From assembly GCF_019511665.1 (NCBI RefSeq), contig NZ_JAEUAW010000008.1, positions 62,001 to 126,000 of the forward strand: a DNA stretch of 64,000 nt. The letters run 5' to 3'. Numbering within the stretch: position 1 is the stretch's first letter; every line of letters begins with the position of its first letter. Below, piece by piece: positions 17,694 to 26,193 of this stretch. Source of the DNA: Microbacterium jejuense. GTDB taxonomy: Bacteria > Actinomycetota > Actinomycetes > Actinomycetales > Microbacteriaceae. The notes under the pieces are model-generated. The model ran no database searches and was not told where the DNA came from. It worked only from the letters and a program-made list of their open reading frames with translations. The position numbers and the translations under genes are program-made.

Positions 17694-18605
17694 TCACTTG
17701 ATGCCCGATGTCGCGAAGCCCTTGACCAGGTACCGCTGGCCGAGCAGGAACGCGAGGAACAGCGGGATCAGCGACACGACCGACATCGCGAACATGGCGC
17801 CGTAGTTCGATGACGACTGCGCGTCGATGAAACCCTTGAGCGCCACCGACACCGGGAAGTTCTCGCGCGTGCGCAGGTAGATGAGCGGTCCGAAGAAGTC
17901 GCCCCACGTCCAGATGAACGTGAAGATCGCGGTGGTCGCCAGGGCCGGCACCATCAGCGGCAGCGTCACCTGGCCGAAGATGCGCACGTGTCCCGCGCCG
18001 TCGATGCGGGCGGCTTCGAAGATCTCCTTCGGCAGCCCGCGGATGAACTGCACCATCAGGAAGATGAAGAACGCGTCGACCGCGAGGAACTTCGGCACGA
18101 TCAGCGGCAGGAACGTCTCGAGCCAGCCCAGCTGACGGAAGATGATGAACTGTGGCACCAGCACGACGTGGAAGGGCAGCATGATCGTGCCGAGCATGAT
18201 CGCGAAGTACGCGTTGCGGCCCCAGAACTTCAGGCGCGCGAACGCGTAGGCGGCGAGCGAGCACGACACCAGGTTGCCGACCGTCGCGCCGATGACGAGG
18301 ATCGTGGAGTTGATGAGGAAGTGGCTGAACGGCAGCTGCTGCGACGTCCACCCGTGGATGTAGTTGTCGAGCGTGACGTCGGTCGTGAAGATCCCGAGGT
18401 CGGTGAAGATCTCGCTGTTCGGCTTGAGCGACGACACGACGAGCCAGATGAGCGGGTAGATCATCAGGATCGACAGCGCGATCAGCACCACGTGCTTGAC
18501 GACCGAGCGGACGGCGCCGCGGCGGCGCAACCGACGTCGGCGCCGGTCGGCGGGATCCTGAGACTCGGCGACGCGAGGCGCCGCGGCTTCGTGCACTGCG
18601 GTCAT
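17694..18605 (-). CDS. Sugar ABC transporter permease (MalG-like)
   Basis: A 303-residue CUT1 permease with a charged cytoplasmic N-terminus, about six membrane segments and an EAA loop (EAARIDGAGHVRIFG). The ATG at 18605 is preferred because AGGAG stands upstream. An ATG at 18665 lacks a ribosome site and would overlap the previous gene. It pairs with the next permease and the divergent binding protein at 19892. Confidence 0.9.
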   Translation of the reverse strand: MTAVHEAAAPRVAESQDPADRRRRRLRRRGAVRSVVKHVVLIALSILMIYPLIWLVVSSLKPNSEIFTDLGIFTTDVTLDNYIHGWTSQQLPFSHFLINSTILVIGATVGNLVSCSLAAYAFARLKFWGRNAYFAIMLGTIMLPFHVVLVPQFIIFRQLGWLETFLPLIVPKFLAVDAFFIFLMVQFIRGLPKEIFEAARIDGAGHVRIFGQVTLPLMVPALATTAIFTFIWTWGDFFGPLIYLRTRENFPVSVALKGFIDAQSSSNYGAMFAMSVVSLIPLFLAFLLGQRYLVKGFATSGIK

Positions 18606-18654
18606 GGGGTTAGGTGCTCCTGGGCTCACGGGCGGACGTTCGGTGGGCGGCGCG

Positions 18655-19605
18655 TCAGTCGTCATAGAAGACCCAGTACTTCGAGAACCAGAAGTTGATC
18701 GCGGTGAAGGCGGCGATCACCAGCAGCAGCAGCCACGCCATCGCGGACGCGTACCCCATGTCGAGCTCGGTGAACGCCTGCTTGTAGAGGTACAGCGTGA
18801 AGAACATGGTCGAGTCCGATGGCCCGCCGGTGCCGCCCGAGACGATGTACGCCTGCGTGAACGACTGGAACGCGAAGATGATCTGCAGCACCAGGTTGAA
18901 GAAGATGATGGGCGTCAGCAGCGGCAGCGTGATCGAGAAGAAACGGCGCACGCGCCCAGCCCCGTCCATCTGAGCCGCCTCGTGGTACATCTCGGGGATC
19001 TGGCGCAGGCCCGCCAGGAAGATGACCATCGGCGAGCCGAACGTCCACACGTGCAGGATGATGATGGTCGCCAGCGCGTAGTCGGGGTGCGAGATCCAGC
19101 CCGGCCCCTCGATGCCGAACCACGACAGGAACCCGTTGACGAGACCCTCCTTGCCGAACACCTGGCGCCACAGGATCGCGATCGCCACCGACCCGCCGAG
19201 GAGGCTCGGCAGGTAGAAGATCGACCGGTAGAACGCGAGGCCCCGCATGCCCCGGTCCAGGAGCACGGCGACCGCGAGCGCGAGGGCGAGCTGCAGCGGC
19301 ACCGACACGACGACGTAGATGAGCGTCACCCGAAGCGAGTTCCACAGTCTCGCGTCGCCGGCCATGCGCGCGAAGTTGTCGAGCCCGGTCCAGGTCGGCG
19401 GCTGCAGCAGGTTGTAGTCGGTGAACGCGAGGAACAGGGACGCGATCATCGGGCCGATCGTGAACACGACGAGCCCGACCAGCCAGGGTGCGAGGAACAG
19501 ATGCCCCGCGCGGCTGTCGGGGTACTTGGTCTTCGCCTTCACGCCGCTGGATCTGCTGCGTCGTGCCTGCAGCGCCATCTGCCGCAGCTCTCCGATGCTG
19601 CTCAC
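18655..19605 (-). CDS. Sugar ABC transporter permease (MalF-like)
   Basis: A 316-residue CUT1 permease, first gene of the minus-strand operon. It has about six membrane segments and an EAA-type loop (HEAAQMDGAGRVRRFF). The GTG at 19605 is preceded by GAGGAGGT. The operon promoter and its GAAAGCGGTTTC operator lie just upstream. No ATPase gene accompanies it. Confidence 0.9.
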   Translation of the reverse strand: MSSIGELRQMALQARRSRSSGVKAKTKYPDSRAGHLFLAPWLVGLVVFTIGPMIASLFLAFTDYNLLQPPTWTGLDNFARMAGDARLWNSLRVTLIYVVVSVPLQLALALAVAVLLDRGMRGLAFYRSIFYLPSLLGGSVAIAILWRQVFGKEGLVNGFLSWFGIEGPGWISHPDYALATIIILHVWTFGSPMVIFLAGLRQIPEMYHEAAQMDGAGRVRRFFSITLPLLTPIIFFNLVLQIIFAFQSFTQAYIVSGGTGGPSDSTMFFTLYLYKQAFTELDMGYASAMAWLLLLVIAAFTAINFWFSKYWVFYDD

Positions 19606-19631
19606 GGGACCTCCTCGTCGCCGGAAACCGA

Positions 19632-19685
19632 GAAAGCGGTTTCACCGTGGGCATCAGTATTACCTGACGCGCGCCGACTCGTCAA
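19632..19685 (-). promoter_or_regulatory. Promoter of second importer operon with operator
   Basis: On the minus strand TTGACG (19685-19680), a 17-base spacer and TAATAC (19662-19657) form a good promoter. The palindromic GAAAGCGGTTTC (19632-19643) lies a few bases past the expected start of transcription. The identical 12-mer sits at the divergent promoter at 19799-19810. Confidence 0.68.
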
Positions 19686-19764
19686 ACGTCAAGACACGCG
19701 CTATTCCGCGCAGAGCACGCCACGCCTCTCGTCGATCTGGCCGATAACGCGCCCCTCACAACAA

Positions 19765-19810
19765 TTGACACGATGGCGACAGCTTGCTACTTTCCGGTGA
19801 AAGCGGTTTC
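19765..19810 (+). promoter_or_regulatory. Promoter of second binding-protein gene with operator
   Basis: TTGACA (19765-19770), a 17-base spacer and TACTTT (19788-19793) are followed by GAAAGCGGTTTC (19799-19810) at the predicted start of transcription. With the facing copy at 19632-19643 this makes a symmetric divergent control region, probably for the adjacent LacI regulator. Confidence 0.7.
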
Positions 19811-19891
19811 TTGCTCGCCACCGGTGACGTCTTGCCGCCGGCGCTGCCACCCGATGCCGGACCCACCGGCACGACGAAGAAATGAGACGCA

Positions 19892-21211
19892 ATGACGCGC
19901 AACGCACGAACCATCGCGACACGGGTCGCTATGGGCACGACGCTCGCCGCCACCCTGGCCCTCGTCGGATGCTCCGGCACCGGCGGCGGGGAGGCGGCGC
20001 CCACCGGCGGGTTCGATCCCGACGAGAAGGTCGAGCTCCACATCGCGTGGTGGGGCAACGACGAGCGATCGGCCATCATGGCCGAGGCGATCGACATGTT
20101 CGAGGAGGAGTACCCGAACATCACCGTCGTCGAGGAGCCCGTCGGCGCGCCCGACGACCTGTTCAACCGCCTCGCGACCGACTTCGCCTCGGGCACCGCG
20201 CCGGACGTGTTCGCCCTGGGCGGCGCGAAGCCCCAGGAGTACGGCGCCGCCGGCGCGCTGCTGGATCTCTCGACCGTGAGCGAACAGCTGCCCACCGACG
20301 CCTACCCCGACTTCACGCTCACCAACGCCACCGTCGACGACACGCTCTACGGCCTGCCGACGGGTGGGAACGCCATCGGCGTGCTGGTGAACAAGGCGGT
20401 GTTCGAGAAGGCGGGGGTGGAGCTTCCCGACGGATCGTGGACGTGGGACGACTTCATCGACGCCGCCAACGAGATCACCGCCAAGGCCGGCGACGGCGTG
20501 GTCGGCCTCGACCTGCGCATCCAGGACATCCTCGGCACCTACGTCGCGCAGTACGTCGACACCGGCATCTACGACTGGGACGGAGATCTCGCCGTCGACG
20601 CCGACACCATCCAGGACTGGTACGAGATGGAGGAGCAGCTCGTCGCCGACGGCGGCCTGCCCGACCCGTCGGTCATCGTCGAGCATTGGAACGTGACGCC
20701 TGACCAGACGCTGTTCGGCACCGGCAAGGCGGGCATGTCGTTCGCCTACAGCAACCAGATCGGCGCGTACGCAGCGGGAGCCGGCGGCGACGTCGAGATC
20801 GTCACGCCGCCCACCTCGACCGACAGCTCGGGCGTTGCGGTCCTGCCGTCGCAGTTCTGGTCGATCGCGGCCACGACGAAGCACCCGGAGGCCTCCGCGC
20901 TGCTCGTCGACTGGCTGCTGAACCAGCCCGAGCCGGCGAAGGTGATCCTCGCCAACCGCGGCCTGCCGTTCAACCCCGACACACTCGAGGTCGTGAAGCC
21001 GCTCCTCGCCCCCGCCGACACGCAGTCCGCCGAGTACCTGGAGTCCGTGCTCGAGGTGGGCGTCGTCGCCCCGCCGCAGCCGGCGGGCGGTGCGATCCTC
21101 AACGAGCTGTCGCAGCGCATCGAGTCCGACATCCTCTTCGGCAACACATCCGCCGCCGACGGCGCGCAGCAGTGGGTCGACGAGTTGACGGCCTCGCTCG
21201 CGAACGACTGA
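19892..21211 (+). CDS. Sugar ABC transporter substrate-binding lipoprotein (CUT1)
   Basis: A 439-residue secreted binding protein. The lipobox ALVGC places the lipidated cysteine at position 27, followed by a Gly/Ala-rich linker and a family-1 solute-binding fold. The ATG at 19892 gives a normal signal peptide, although the ribosome site (GAGACGC) is weak. It diverges from its permeases and is followed by a hairpin and a glycosidase. The ligand is unknown, probably an oligosaccharide cut by that enzyme. Confidence 0.92.
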   Translation: MTRNARTIATRVAMGTTLAATLALVGCSGTGGGEAAPTGGFDPDEKVELHIAWWGNDERSAIMAEAIDMFEEEYPNITVVEEPVGAPDDLFNRLATDFASGTAPDVFALGGAKPQEYGAAGALLDLSTVSEQLPTDAYPDFTLTNATVDDTLYGLPTGGNAIGVLVNKAVFEKAGVELPDGSWTWDDFIDAANEITAKAGDGVVGLDLRIQDILGTYVAQYVDTGIYDWDGDLAVDADTIQDWYEMEEQLVADGGLPDPSVIVEHWNVTPDQTLFGTGKAGMSFAYSNQIGAYAAGAGGDVEIVTPPTSTDSSGVAVLPSQFWSIAATTKHPEASALLVDWLLNQPEPAKVILANRGLPFNPDTLEVVKPLLAPADTQSAEYLESVLEVGVVAPPQPAGGAILNELSQRIESDILFGNTSAADGAQQWVDELTASLAND

Positions 21212-21216
21212 CCCCC

Positions 21217-21245
21217 GCGGGCGGCTCCCCAGCGGAGCCGCCCGC
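21217..21245 (+). terminator. Hairpin after second binding-protein gene
   Basis: A perfect 12-bp stem (21217-21228 with 21234-21245) with loop CCAGC begins six bases after the stop. It has no T-run and probably acts as a partial terminator or 3' stabiliser before the glycosidase gene. Confidence 0.6.
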
Positions 21246-21287
21246 CATCCCTCCCGTCGCACCCGCGACGGCCCTACCCGAAGGCCG

Positions 21288-22937
21288 ATGATGCCCGCGA
21301 TCGACGACGCTCTCGAGCGGCTGCGCGACGGCGACACGACAGCGCGTGCCGGCATCCCCGAATCCCATCCGCTGCACGACGGGCTGCGGCGCGCTGCCGT
21401 GGCCTTCGCTGCAGTAGGCGGCAGGTTGGAGGAGCGCTGGCACCGGGCCCTGACCGAACTGGCCGGCTGCATCCGTCCGCTGTCGGGCGCGGACGCCCTC
21501 TTCGAGGGCGGCGCCTACCCGGGTGCGTGGCTGGAGAGCACCGCGACCGTGAGCGCCGGCATCCTCGACCGATTCGCGCCCGAGGTCACCCGCGCGACGC
21601 ACCTGCTGTTCGCGGAACTGGCCCGCGACGACGGCCTGCTGCCCTACAAGGTGACCGCGGACGGGCCCGCGTTCACGCAGATCCAGATGGTCACACCTCT
21701 CGCGCGCGAGGTGTGGCACCACTACCTGCGGTCCGAGCCGACCGCCGCCGCGCGGCAATACCTGCGCCGCATGTACGACGCGATGGTCCGCAACGACGCC
21801 TGGCTCGCCGCCCACCGCGACACCCGCGGCACGGGAGCCGTCGAGGCGTTCTGCACGTTCGACACCGGCCATGACATGTCGCCGCGGTTCTGGCACGTTC
21901 CCGACCGCTGCTTCCGCGGCGACCCGACCCGCTTCGACCCCGATGTGCCGACGCTGCCCTACATCGCGCCCGACCTCACCGCGAACGTCGCGTGTCAGCG
22001 CGAGCACCTGGCGCTCATCGCGGCCGAGCTCGGCGAAGAGGGGGCGCCGTGGCGGGCGCGGGCCACGGCATCCACCCGCGCACTCCTCGACCAGTGCTGG
22101 GACGAGACCGACGGCATGTTCTACGACCGCGCACGCGACGGGCACCTCCGCGTCGCATCGGACGTGCTGCTGCGCGTGCTGGCGTGCGGCGTCGGCGACG
22201 ACGAGTCCTTCGGCCGTGCCCTCGAGCAGCACCTCATGAGCACGCGACGCCTCCTGTCGCACGCAGGCTTCACCTCGATCGCGATGGACGATCCCCGCTT
22301 CGACGACGACCACACGCGCAACTCGTGGGCGGGTCCCGTCAACTACCTGACGCTGGTGCGCGCGCCACAGGCGTTCGAGCAACACGGCAGGCATGCCGAG
22401 CTGAGCCTCGTGCGACGGTCGCTCCTGGGCGCCGTGGCAGGGCACGACCGATTCCCGCAGTGCCTGGACCCGTGGACGGGCGACGCGGGCTACACCGACG
22501 GCTACTCGCCGGCGATGCTGTGGCTGCTGGACGCCCTCGAGACCGACTGCGGCGTGCTGCCTCGCCCCGACGGCGAGGTATGGCTGACCGGGATGCCGCC
22601 CACGCGACTCGATCACGGCCAGTCCGCCGCTGCGACAGCGGCAGCCCGGACGGTCGCCGGCGTCCGCTACGAACTCGCGGCCGATGACGAGCGCGTCGAG
22701 GTTCACCGCGACGGCATGCTGTGGCTGCGCTTCCCTCGCGGCTGGCGGGTCGTCCTCGACCGCGGCGGCCGGGTGGCCGGTGTCGTCGGCATGTCGCCGT
22801 CCGCCGTCTCGGGCGAACTGCGAGTGGATGCCGCACCCCCCGTCGCCCTGACGCTCGGGCCCAACGACCACGCGACCGTCGCCGACGGCCACGCGACCGC
22901 CCTGCACCGCCGCGGATTCACGCCGCCGCGCTTCTAG
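21288..22937 (+). CDS. (Alpha/alpha)6-barrel glycoside hydrolase, GH63/MGH1-like
   Basis: A 549-residue protein with the features of six-hairpin glycosidases of the GH63/trehalase-like clan. It has the paired pattern of acidic motifs, DETDGMFYDRARDG near 275 and the RNSWAGPVNYLTL motif near 345, and a short beta-strand-rich C-terminus of about 90 residues. No signal peptide is present, so it is cytoplasmic and acts on imported oligosaccharide. GAAGG precedes the doubled ATG at 21288. It lies after the binding protein in the same transcription unit. The sugar specificity cannot be read from sequence. Confidence 0.72.
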   Translation: MMPAIDDALERLRDGDTTARAGIPESHPLHDGLRRAAVAFAAVGGRLEERWHRALTELAGCIRPLSGADALFEGGAYPGAWLESTATVSAGILDRFAPEVTRATHLLFAELARDDGLLPYKVTADGPAFTQIQMVTPLAREVWHHYLRSEPTAAARQYLRRMYDAMVRNDAWLAAHRDTRGTGAVEAFCTFDTGHDMSPRFWHVPDRCFRGDPTRFDPDVPTLPYIAPDLTANVACQREHLALIAAELGEEGAPWRARATASTRALLDQCWDETDGMFYDRARDGHLRVASDVLLRVLACGVGDDESFGRALEQHLMSTRRLLSHAGFTSIAMDDPRFDDDHTRNSWAGPVNYLTLVRAPQAFEQHGRHAELSLVRRSLLGAVAGHDRFPQCLDPWTGDAGYTDGYSPAMLWLLDALETDCGVLPRPDGEVWLTGMPPTRLDHGQSAAATAAARTVAGVRYELAADDERVEVHRDGMLWLRFPRGWRVVLDRGGRVAGVVGMSPSAVSGELRVDAAPPVALTLGPNDHATVADGHATALHRRGFTPPRF

Positions 22938-22989
22938 GATGAAGGCGCTGCGGCAGAGGGGGCCGGAGCGCCCGCGAGAGGAGACCTCC

Positions 22990-23991
22990 TTGGTCAGACG
23001 CACCCGAGCGACGACGATCGCCGAGGTGGCCCGGCACGCCGGCGTCTCGCCGGCGACGGTGTCGCGGGTCATGAACGACCGATTCCTCGGTGAGCCCGAG
23101 ATCGCCGACCGCGTGCGCGCCGCCGCGCGGGAGCTCGACTACTCCCCCAACCACCTCGCCCGCAGCTTCGCCCTTGGCCAGACCAACGCGATCGCCTTCC
23201 TCGTGCCCGACCTCGCCAACCCGTCGTTCCAGGCCGTGCTGTCGGGCCTGAGCAAGGCCGCCGGCGAAGAGGGGTACCGGGTGCTGGTCGCCGATTCGGC
23301 GGAATCGCCCGATGACGAGCCGCTGCTGGCCGCCGAGATCCGCCGTCGCTGCGACGCCCTCGTGCTGTGCGCGCCGCGTATGGCCGAGGACGCCCTCGTG
23401 CGCACCACCGAGACGCTGGGGCCTGTCGTGCTGATGAACCGCTCGAGCCCATCCGTGACGGCGCCGACCCTGTCGGTCGACTCCCGCAGCGGGTTCGAGG
23501 CGCTGGCGCGTCACCTGTACTCGCTCGGCCACCGTCGGCTCGTCTATGTCGAGGGCCCTCCCGGGGTGGCGAACGAGAAGCGGCTGCAAGGCCTCGCCGA
23601 CTTCCGCGCGTCCGTCAGAGGGGTCACCGTCGAGCAGGTCGCGGGCGGCCCCGGCAGCGAGAGCGGTCTCGCGGCGGTCGAGGCGGTCGTCCGCTCCCGC
23701 GCGACCGCCGCCCTCGCCTTCAACGACCTCGTCGCGGTCGGCCTCGTCCACGGGCTCGTCGAGCGCGGCGTGCGCGTGCCCGACGATATGTCGGTGACCG
23801 GTTTCGACGACATCCCGTTCGCACGGTTCATGTCGCCGTCGCTGACGACCGCGTCGGTGCCGCACGAGGTCCTGGGCGCGCTCGCCTGGAGCCGCATGCG
23901 CGCCCTCATCGAGGGCATGACCCCCGAGCACGACGTGGTCTTCCAGCCCCGCCTGGAGGTGCGCCGCTCGACGGCGGCGCCGCGGGCCTGA
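22990..23991 (+). CDS. LacI-family transcriptional regulator
   Basis: A 333-residue repressor with an N-terminal helix-turn-helix (TIAEVARHAGVSPATVSRVMND) and a periplasmic-binding-like effector domain. The TTG at 22990 is chosen because AGGAG lies six bases upstream and a TAGGAT -10 box at 22935-22940 would overlap the alternative ATG at 22939. Its position next to the second sugar locus makes it the likely reader of GAAAGCGGTTTC. Its stop lies three bases from the stop of the convergent LacI gene. Confidence 0.87.
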   Translation: MVRRTRATTIAEVARHAGVSPATVSRVMNDRFLGEPEIADRVRAAARELDYSPNHLARSFALGQTNAIAFLVPDLANPSFQAVLSGLSKAAGEEGYRVLVADSAESPDDEPLLAAEIRRRCDALVLCAPRMAEDALVRTTETLGPVVLMNRSSPSVTAPTLSVDSRSGFEALARHLYSLGHRRLVYVEGPPGVANEKRLQGLADFRASVRGVTVEQVAGGPGSESGLAAVEAVVRSRATAALAFNDLVAVGLVHGLVERGVRVPDDMSVTGFDDIPFARFMSPSLTTASVPHEVLGALAWSRMRALIEGMTPEHDVVFQPRLEVRRSTAAPRA

Positions 23992-23994
23992 GCG

Positions 23995-25062
23995 TCAGGG
24001 TGCAGGCCCCGTCGAGGCCCGCGGCTTGAGCTCGACCTCGAACACCTCGTGCGCGGCGGCCGTGCGGCCGGCGATGCGCTCCAGCAGCATCTCGACCGCG
24101 CGGGCGCCCATGCGCTCCCCGGGCTGATCGACGCTCGTGAGCGAGATGGCGGGGTGTGAGGCCATCGCCACGTCGTCGTAGCCGATCACCGACATGTCCG
24201 CCCCCGTGTCGGCGACCGCCCGCAGCACGCCGAAGGCGAGCTCGTCGTGCGCCGCGAACACAGCCGTGGCGGTCGTGCCCTGCTCGATCGCCTCTCGTGT
24301 CGCGCGGTACGACGGCTCTTCGCCGTCGTCCGTGTGCCACACCTCGGCATCGAGGCCCCGGTCGGCCATCGCCGCGAGATACTCGCGCAGACGGCCGCTG
24401 TGCGGGTACGGAGCGTTCGGATCCTCCTTCGGCAGCGTCAGGTGCGCGATGCGCGTGTGCCCGAGATCGAACAGGTGCTGCAGCGCCAGCCGTGCACCGC
24501 CGAGGTCGTCTCCCGCGACCACGTCGTAGCGATCGGACTTGTCGAGCCTCCCGAACATGACGAGCGGGACGGATGCCGCGATCCGTTCGAGCGCGTCCTC
24601 GTCGACGCGCGGCGACACTGCGATGAGCCCGTCGACCTGCCGGTCGACGAGCGCTTCGAGGGCGCGGTAGCCGAGCCGGGACCCGGTCTCGGCCGGCGCC
24701 AGGATCAGCTGGTACGGAGTGCCCTCGAGCGCGGCCGTCGCCCCGCGCACGATGCGCGTGAAGAACTGGTTGGCGAGATCGGGCAGCTCGATGCCGATCG
24801 TGTACGTGCGTCCGCGCATGGCGCGCGCGGCGATGCTCGGTCGGTAGTTCAGCTCGGCCATCGCAGCCGTCACCCGCTCGCGCATGGCATCGCTCACGCC
24901 GTAGGCGTCGCGCAGCACCTTGGACACGGCCGCCCGCGACACCCCGGCACGTGCGGCGACGTCCTCGATGGTCGCTCTGCGCAGTGGAGTGCCCGTGCCC
25001 ACGCGCACCGATGCTCCGGACGCCGCATCGGCGGCGCCCGGTGGGGGCGTGGGGGCCGTCAT
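23995..25062 (-). CDS. LacI-family transcriptional regulator
   Basis: A 355-residue regulator with helix-turn-helix ATIEDVAARAGVSRAAVSKVLRD at about 30-52 and a sugar-binding effector domain. The ATG at 25062 follows GGGAGGAG; the longer frame to 25197 is antisense to the next gene and was not used. The first 30 residues are an unconserved Pro/Ala-rich tail. Its target is not clear. It may serve the rhamnose operators, which have no adjacent regulator, or a gene outside the window. Confidence 0.87.
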   Translation of the reverse strand: MTAPTPPPGAADAASGASVRVGTGTPLRRATIEDVAARAGVSRAAVSKVLRDAYGVSDAMRERVTAAMAELNYRPSIAARAMRGRTYTIGIELPDLANQFFTRIVRGATAALEGTPYQLILAPAETGSRLGYRALEALVDRQVDGLIAVSPRVDEDALERIAASVPLVMFGRLDKSDRYDVVAGDDLGGARLALQHLFDLGHTRIAHLTLPKEDPNAPYPHSGRLREYLAAMADRGLDAEVWHTDDGEEPSYRATREAIEQGTTATAVFAAHDELAFGVLRAVADTGADMSVIGYDDVAMASHPAISLTSVDQPGERMGARAVEMLLERIAGRTAAAHEVFEVELKPRASTGPAP

Positions 25063-25188
25063 GATTCTCCTCCCGGCACGGCGTGTGCAGTGCAAACGTA
25101 CCCCGGGTCGACGGGGGTGCTCGACGCAGAGTCCGACGCCGCCGTCAAGACCCTGGGCCGCGGCATCCATCCGTTCCATGGTGGCTTC

Positions 25189-25335
25189 ATGGAACAACGA
25201 CGCGACGACGAACGCCCGGCCGACGACGAGAGCCCCATCGGCGGAGACGAGACGACCGAGGACCAGCTCGAGGCCGACAACCCCGTGGAGGAGGAGACCC
25301 TCGAGACGCTCGACCCCGACAACCCGCCCGCGTGA
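25189..25335 (+). CDS. Small acidic protein of unknown function
   Basis: A 48-residue, strongly acidic reading frame (more than a third Asp/Glu) ending in LETLDPDNPPA. It is predicted soluble and largely disordered. GGTGG stands before the ATG. It sits head-to-head with the LacI gene and ends 12 bases from the transglutaminase stop. Support comes from biased, protein-like composition and the lack of a competing gene. I recall similar short acidic proteins in Microbacteriaceae, but this needs a search. Confidence 0.5.
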   Translation: MEQRRDDERPADDESPIGGDETTEDQLEADNPVEEETLETLDPDNPPA

Positions 25336-25347
25336 CGACGACCGCCG

Positions 25348-26193
25348 CTACGCCTCCCGGGTGATCGTCACCTTGACGTGCAGGCTGCTCTTGAAGGGGC
25401 CCGCGTAGACGCCGCGCAGCGGCGGCACGTCGTTGTAGTCGCGCCCGCGGCCCACGAGCACGTGGCGGTCGCCGATCTCGATGTTGTTCGTCGGGTCGAA
25501 GCCCTGCCACTCCCCCGCGAACCACTCGATCCACGCGTGGGACTCTCCCGTGACGGCGACGCCCACCTCGGCGGACGGCCGCGGGTGAAGGTAGCCCGAC
25601 ACGTAGCGGGCCGGGATCCCCACGACGCGCAGCGCGCCGAGGGTGATGTGCGCGATGTCCTGGCAGACGCCCTTGCGGGCCTCCCACGCCTCGGCGGCGG
25701 TGGAGTGCACGCCGGTCACGCCGTGCATGTACTCGACGGCATCCCCCACCGCCACCGAGATCGCATGGGCGGCGCGACCGGGATGGTCGTGCTGCGCGGC
25801 GATCGAGCGGGCGAGCTCGGCGACCTCGTCGTGCGGGCGCGTGCGGTTCGTGAGCGACAGCTGCTCGACGGTCTCGATGGAGCGGTCGGCCTCGCGGGCC
25901 AGGCCGTCCCACGTGACGTCGATGTGCTCGAGAGGGCGCGGACGCACCTCGACGAGCGAGCGCGCCGTGATCGACAGCGCCGAGTGCGGCGACAGCACGT
26001 CGAACGCGGCAACGCGGGTGCCGAAGTAGTCGACGTACTGGTTGACGGACGTCGACGGCTCGATGTCGAGCGACGAGTTCAGCACGAACTGGCTGTCGGT
26101 CGACCCGGGCAGCATGCGCGCCTCGTTGTAGGACGCGGTGACGTCGCCGCCGTAGCTGAACCCGGTCTGGTGCTCGATGCGCAGCCGCTTCAT
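25348..26193 (-). CDS. Transglutaminase-like protein
   Basis: A 281-residue protein with an N-terminal beta-strand-rich domain (residues 1-85) and a transglutaminase/papain-type core. The triad is visible: Cys177 in GVCQD, His219 in ESHAWIEW and Asp233 in FDPTNN. No signal peptide is present. It is the last gene of a three-gene operon with alpha-E and circularly permuted ATP-grasp proteins; its ATG overlaps the alpha-E stop. The trio is widely conserved and suspected of making or trimming a peptide-like product. The product is unknown. Confidence 0.88.
   Translation of the reverse strand: MKRLRIEHQTGFSYGGDVTASYNEARMLPGSTDSQFVLNSSLDIEPSTSVNQYVDYFGTRVAAFDVLSPHSALSITARSLVEVRPRPLEHIDVTWDGLAREADRSIETVEQLSLTNRTRPHDEVAELARSIAAQHDHPGRAAHAISVAVGDAVEYMHGVTGVHSTAAEAWEARKGVCQDIAHITLGALRVVGIPARYVSGYLHPRPSAEVGVAVTGESHAWIEWFAGEWQGFDPTNNIEIGDRHVLVGRGRDYNDVPPLRGVYAGPFKSSLHVKVTITREA

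Noticed and set aside
16333-18351. 672-codon fusion of a permease-overlapping frame with the Gfo/Idh/MocA protein
   Set aside because: The first 220 codons are a shadow of the permease at 17694-18605. The dehydrogenase has its own GTG at 17682 with a family-like N-terminus.
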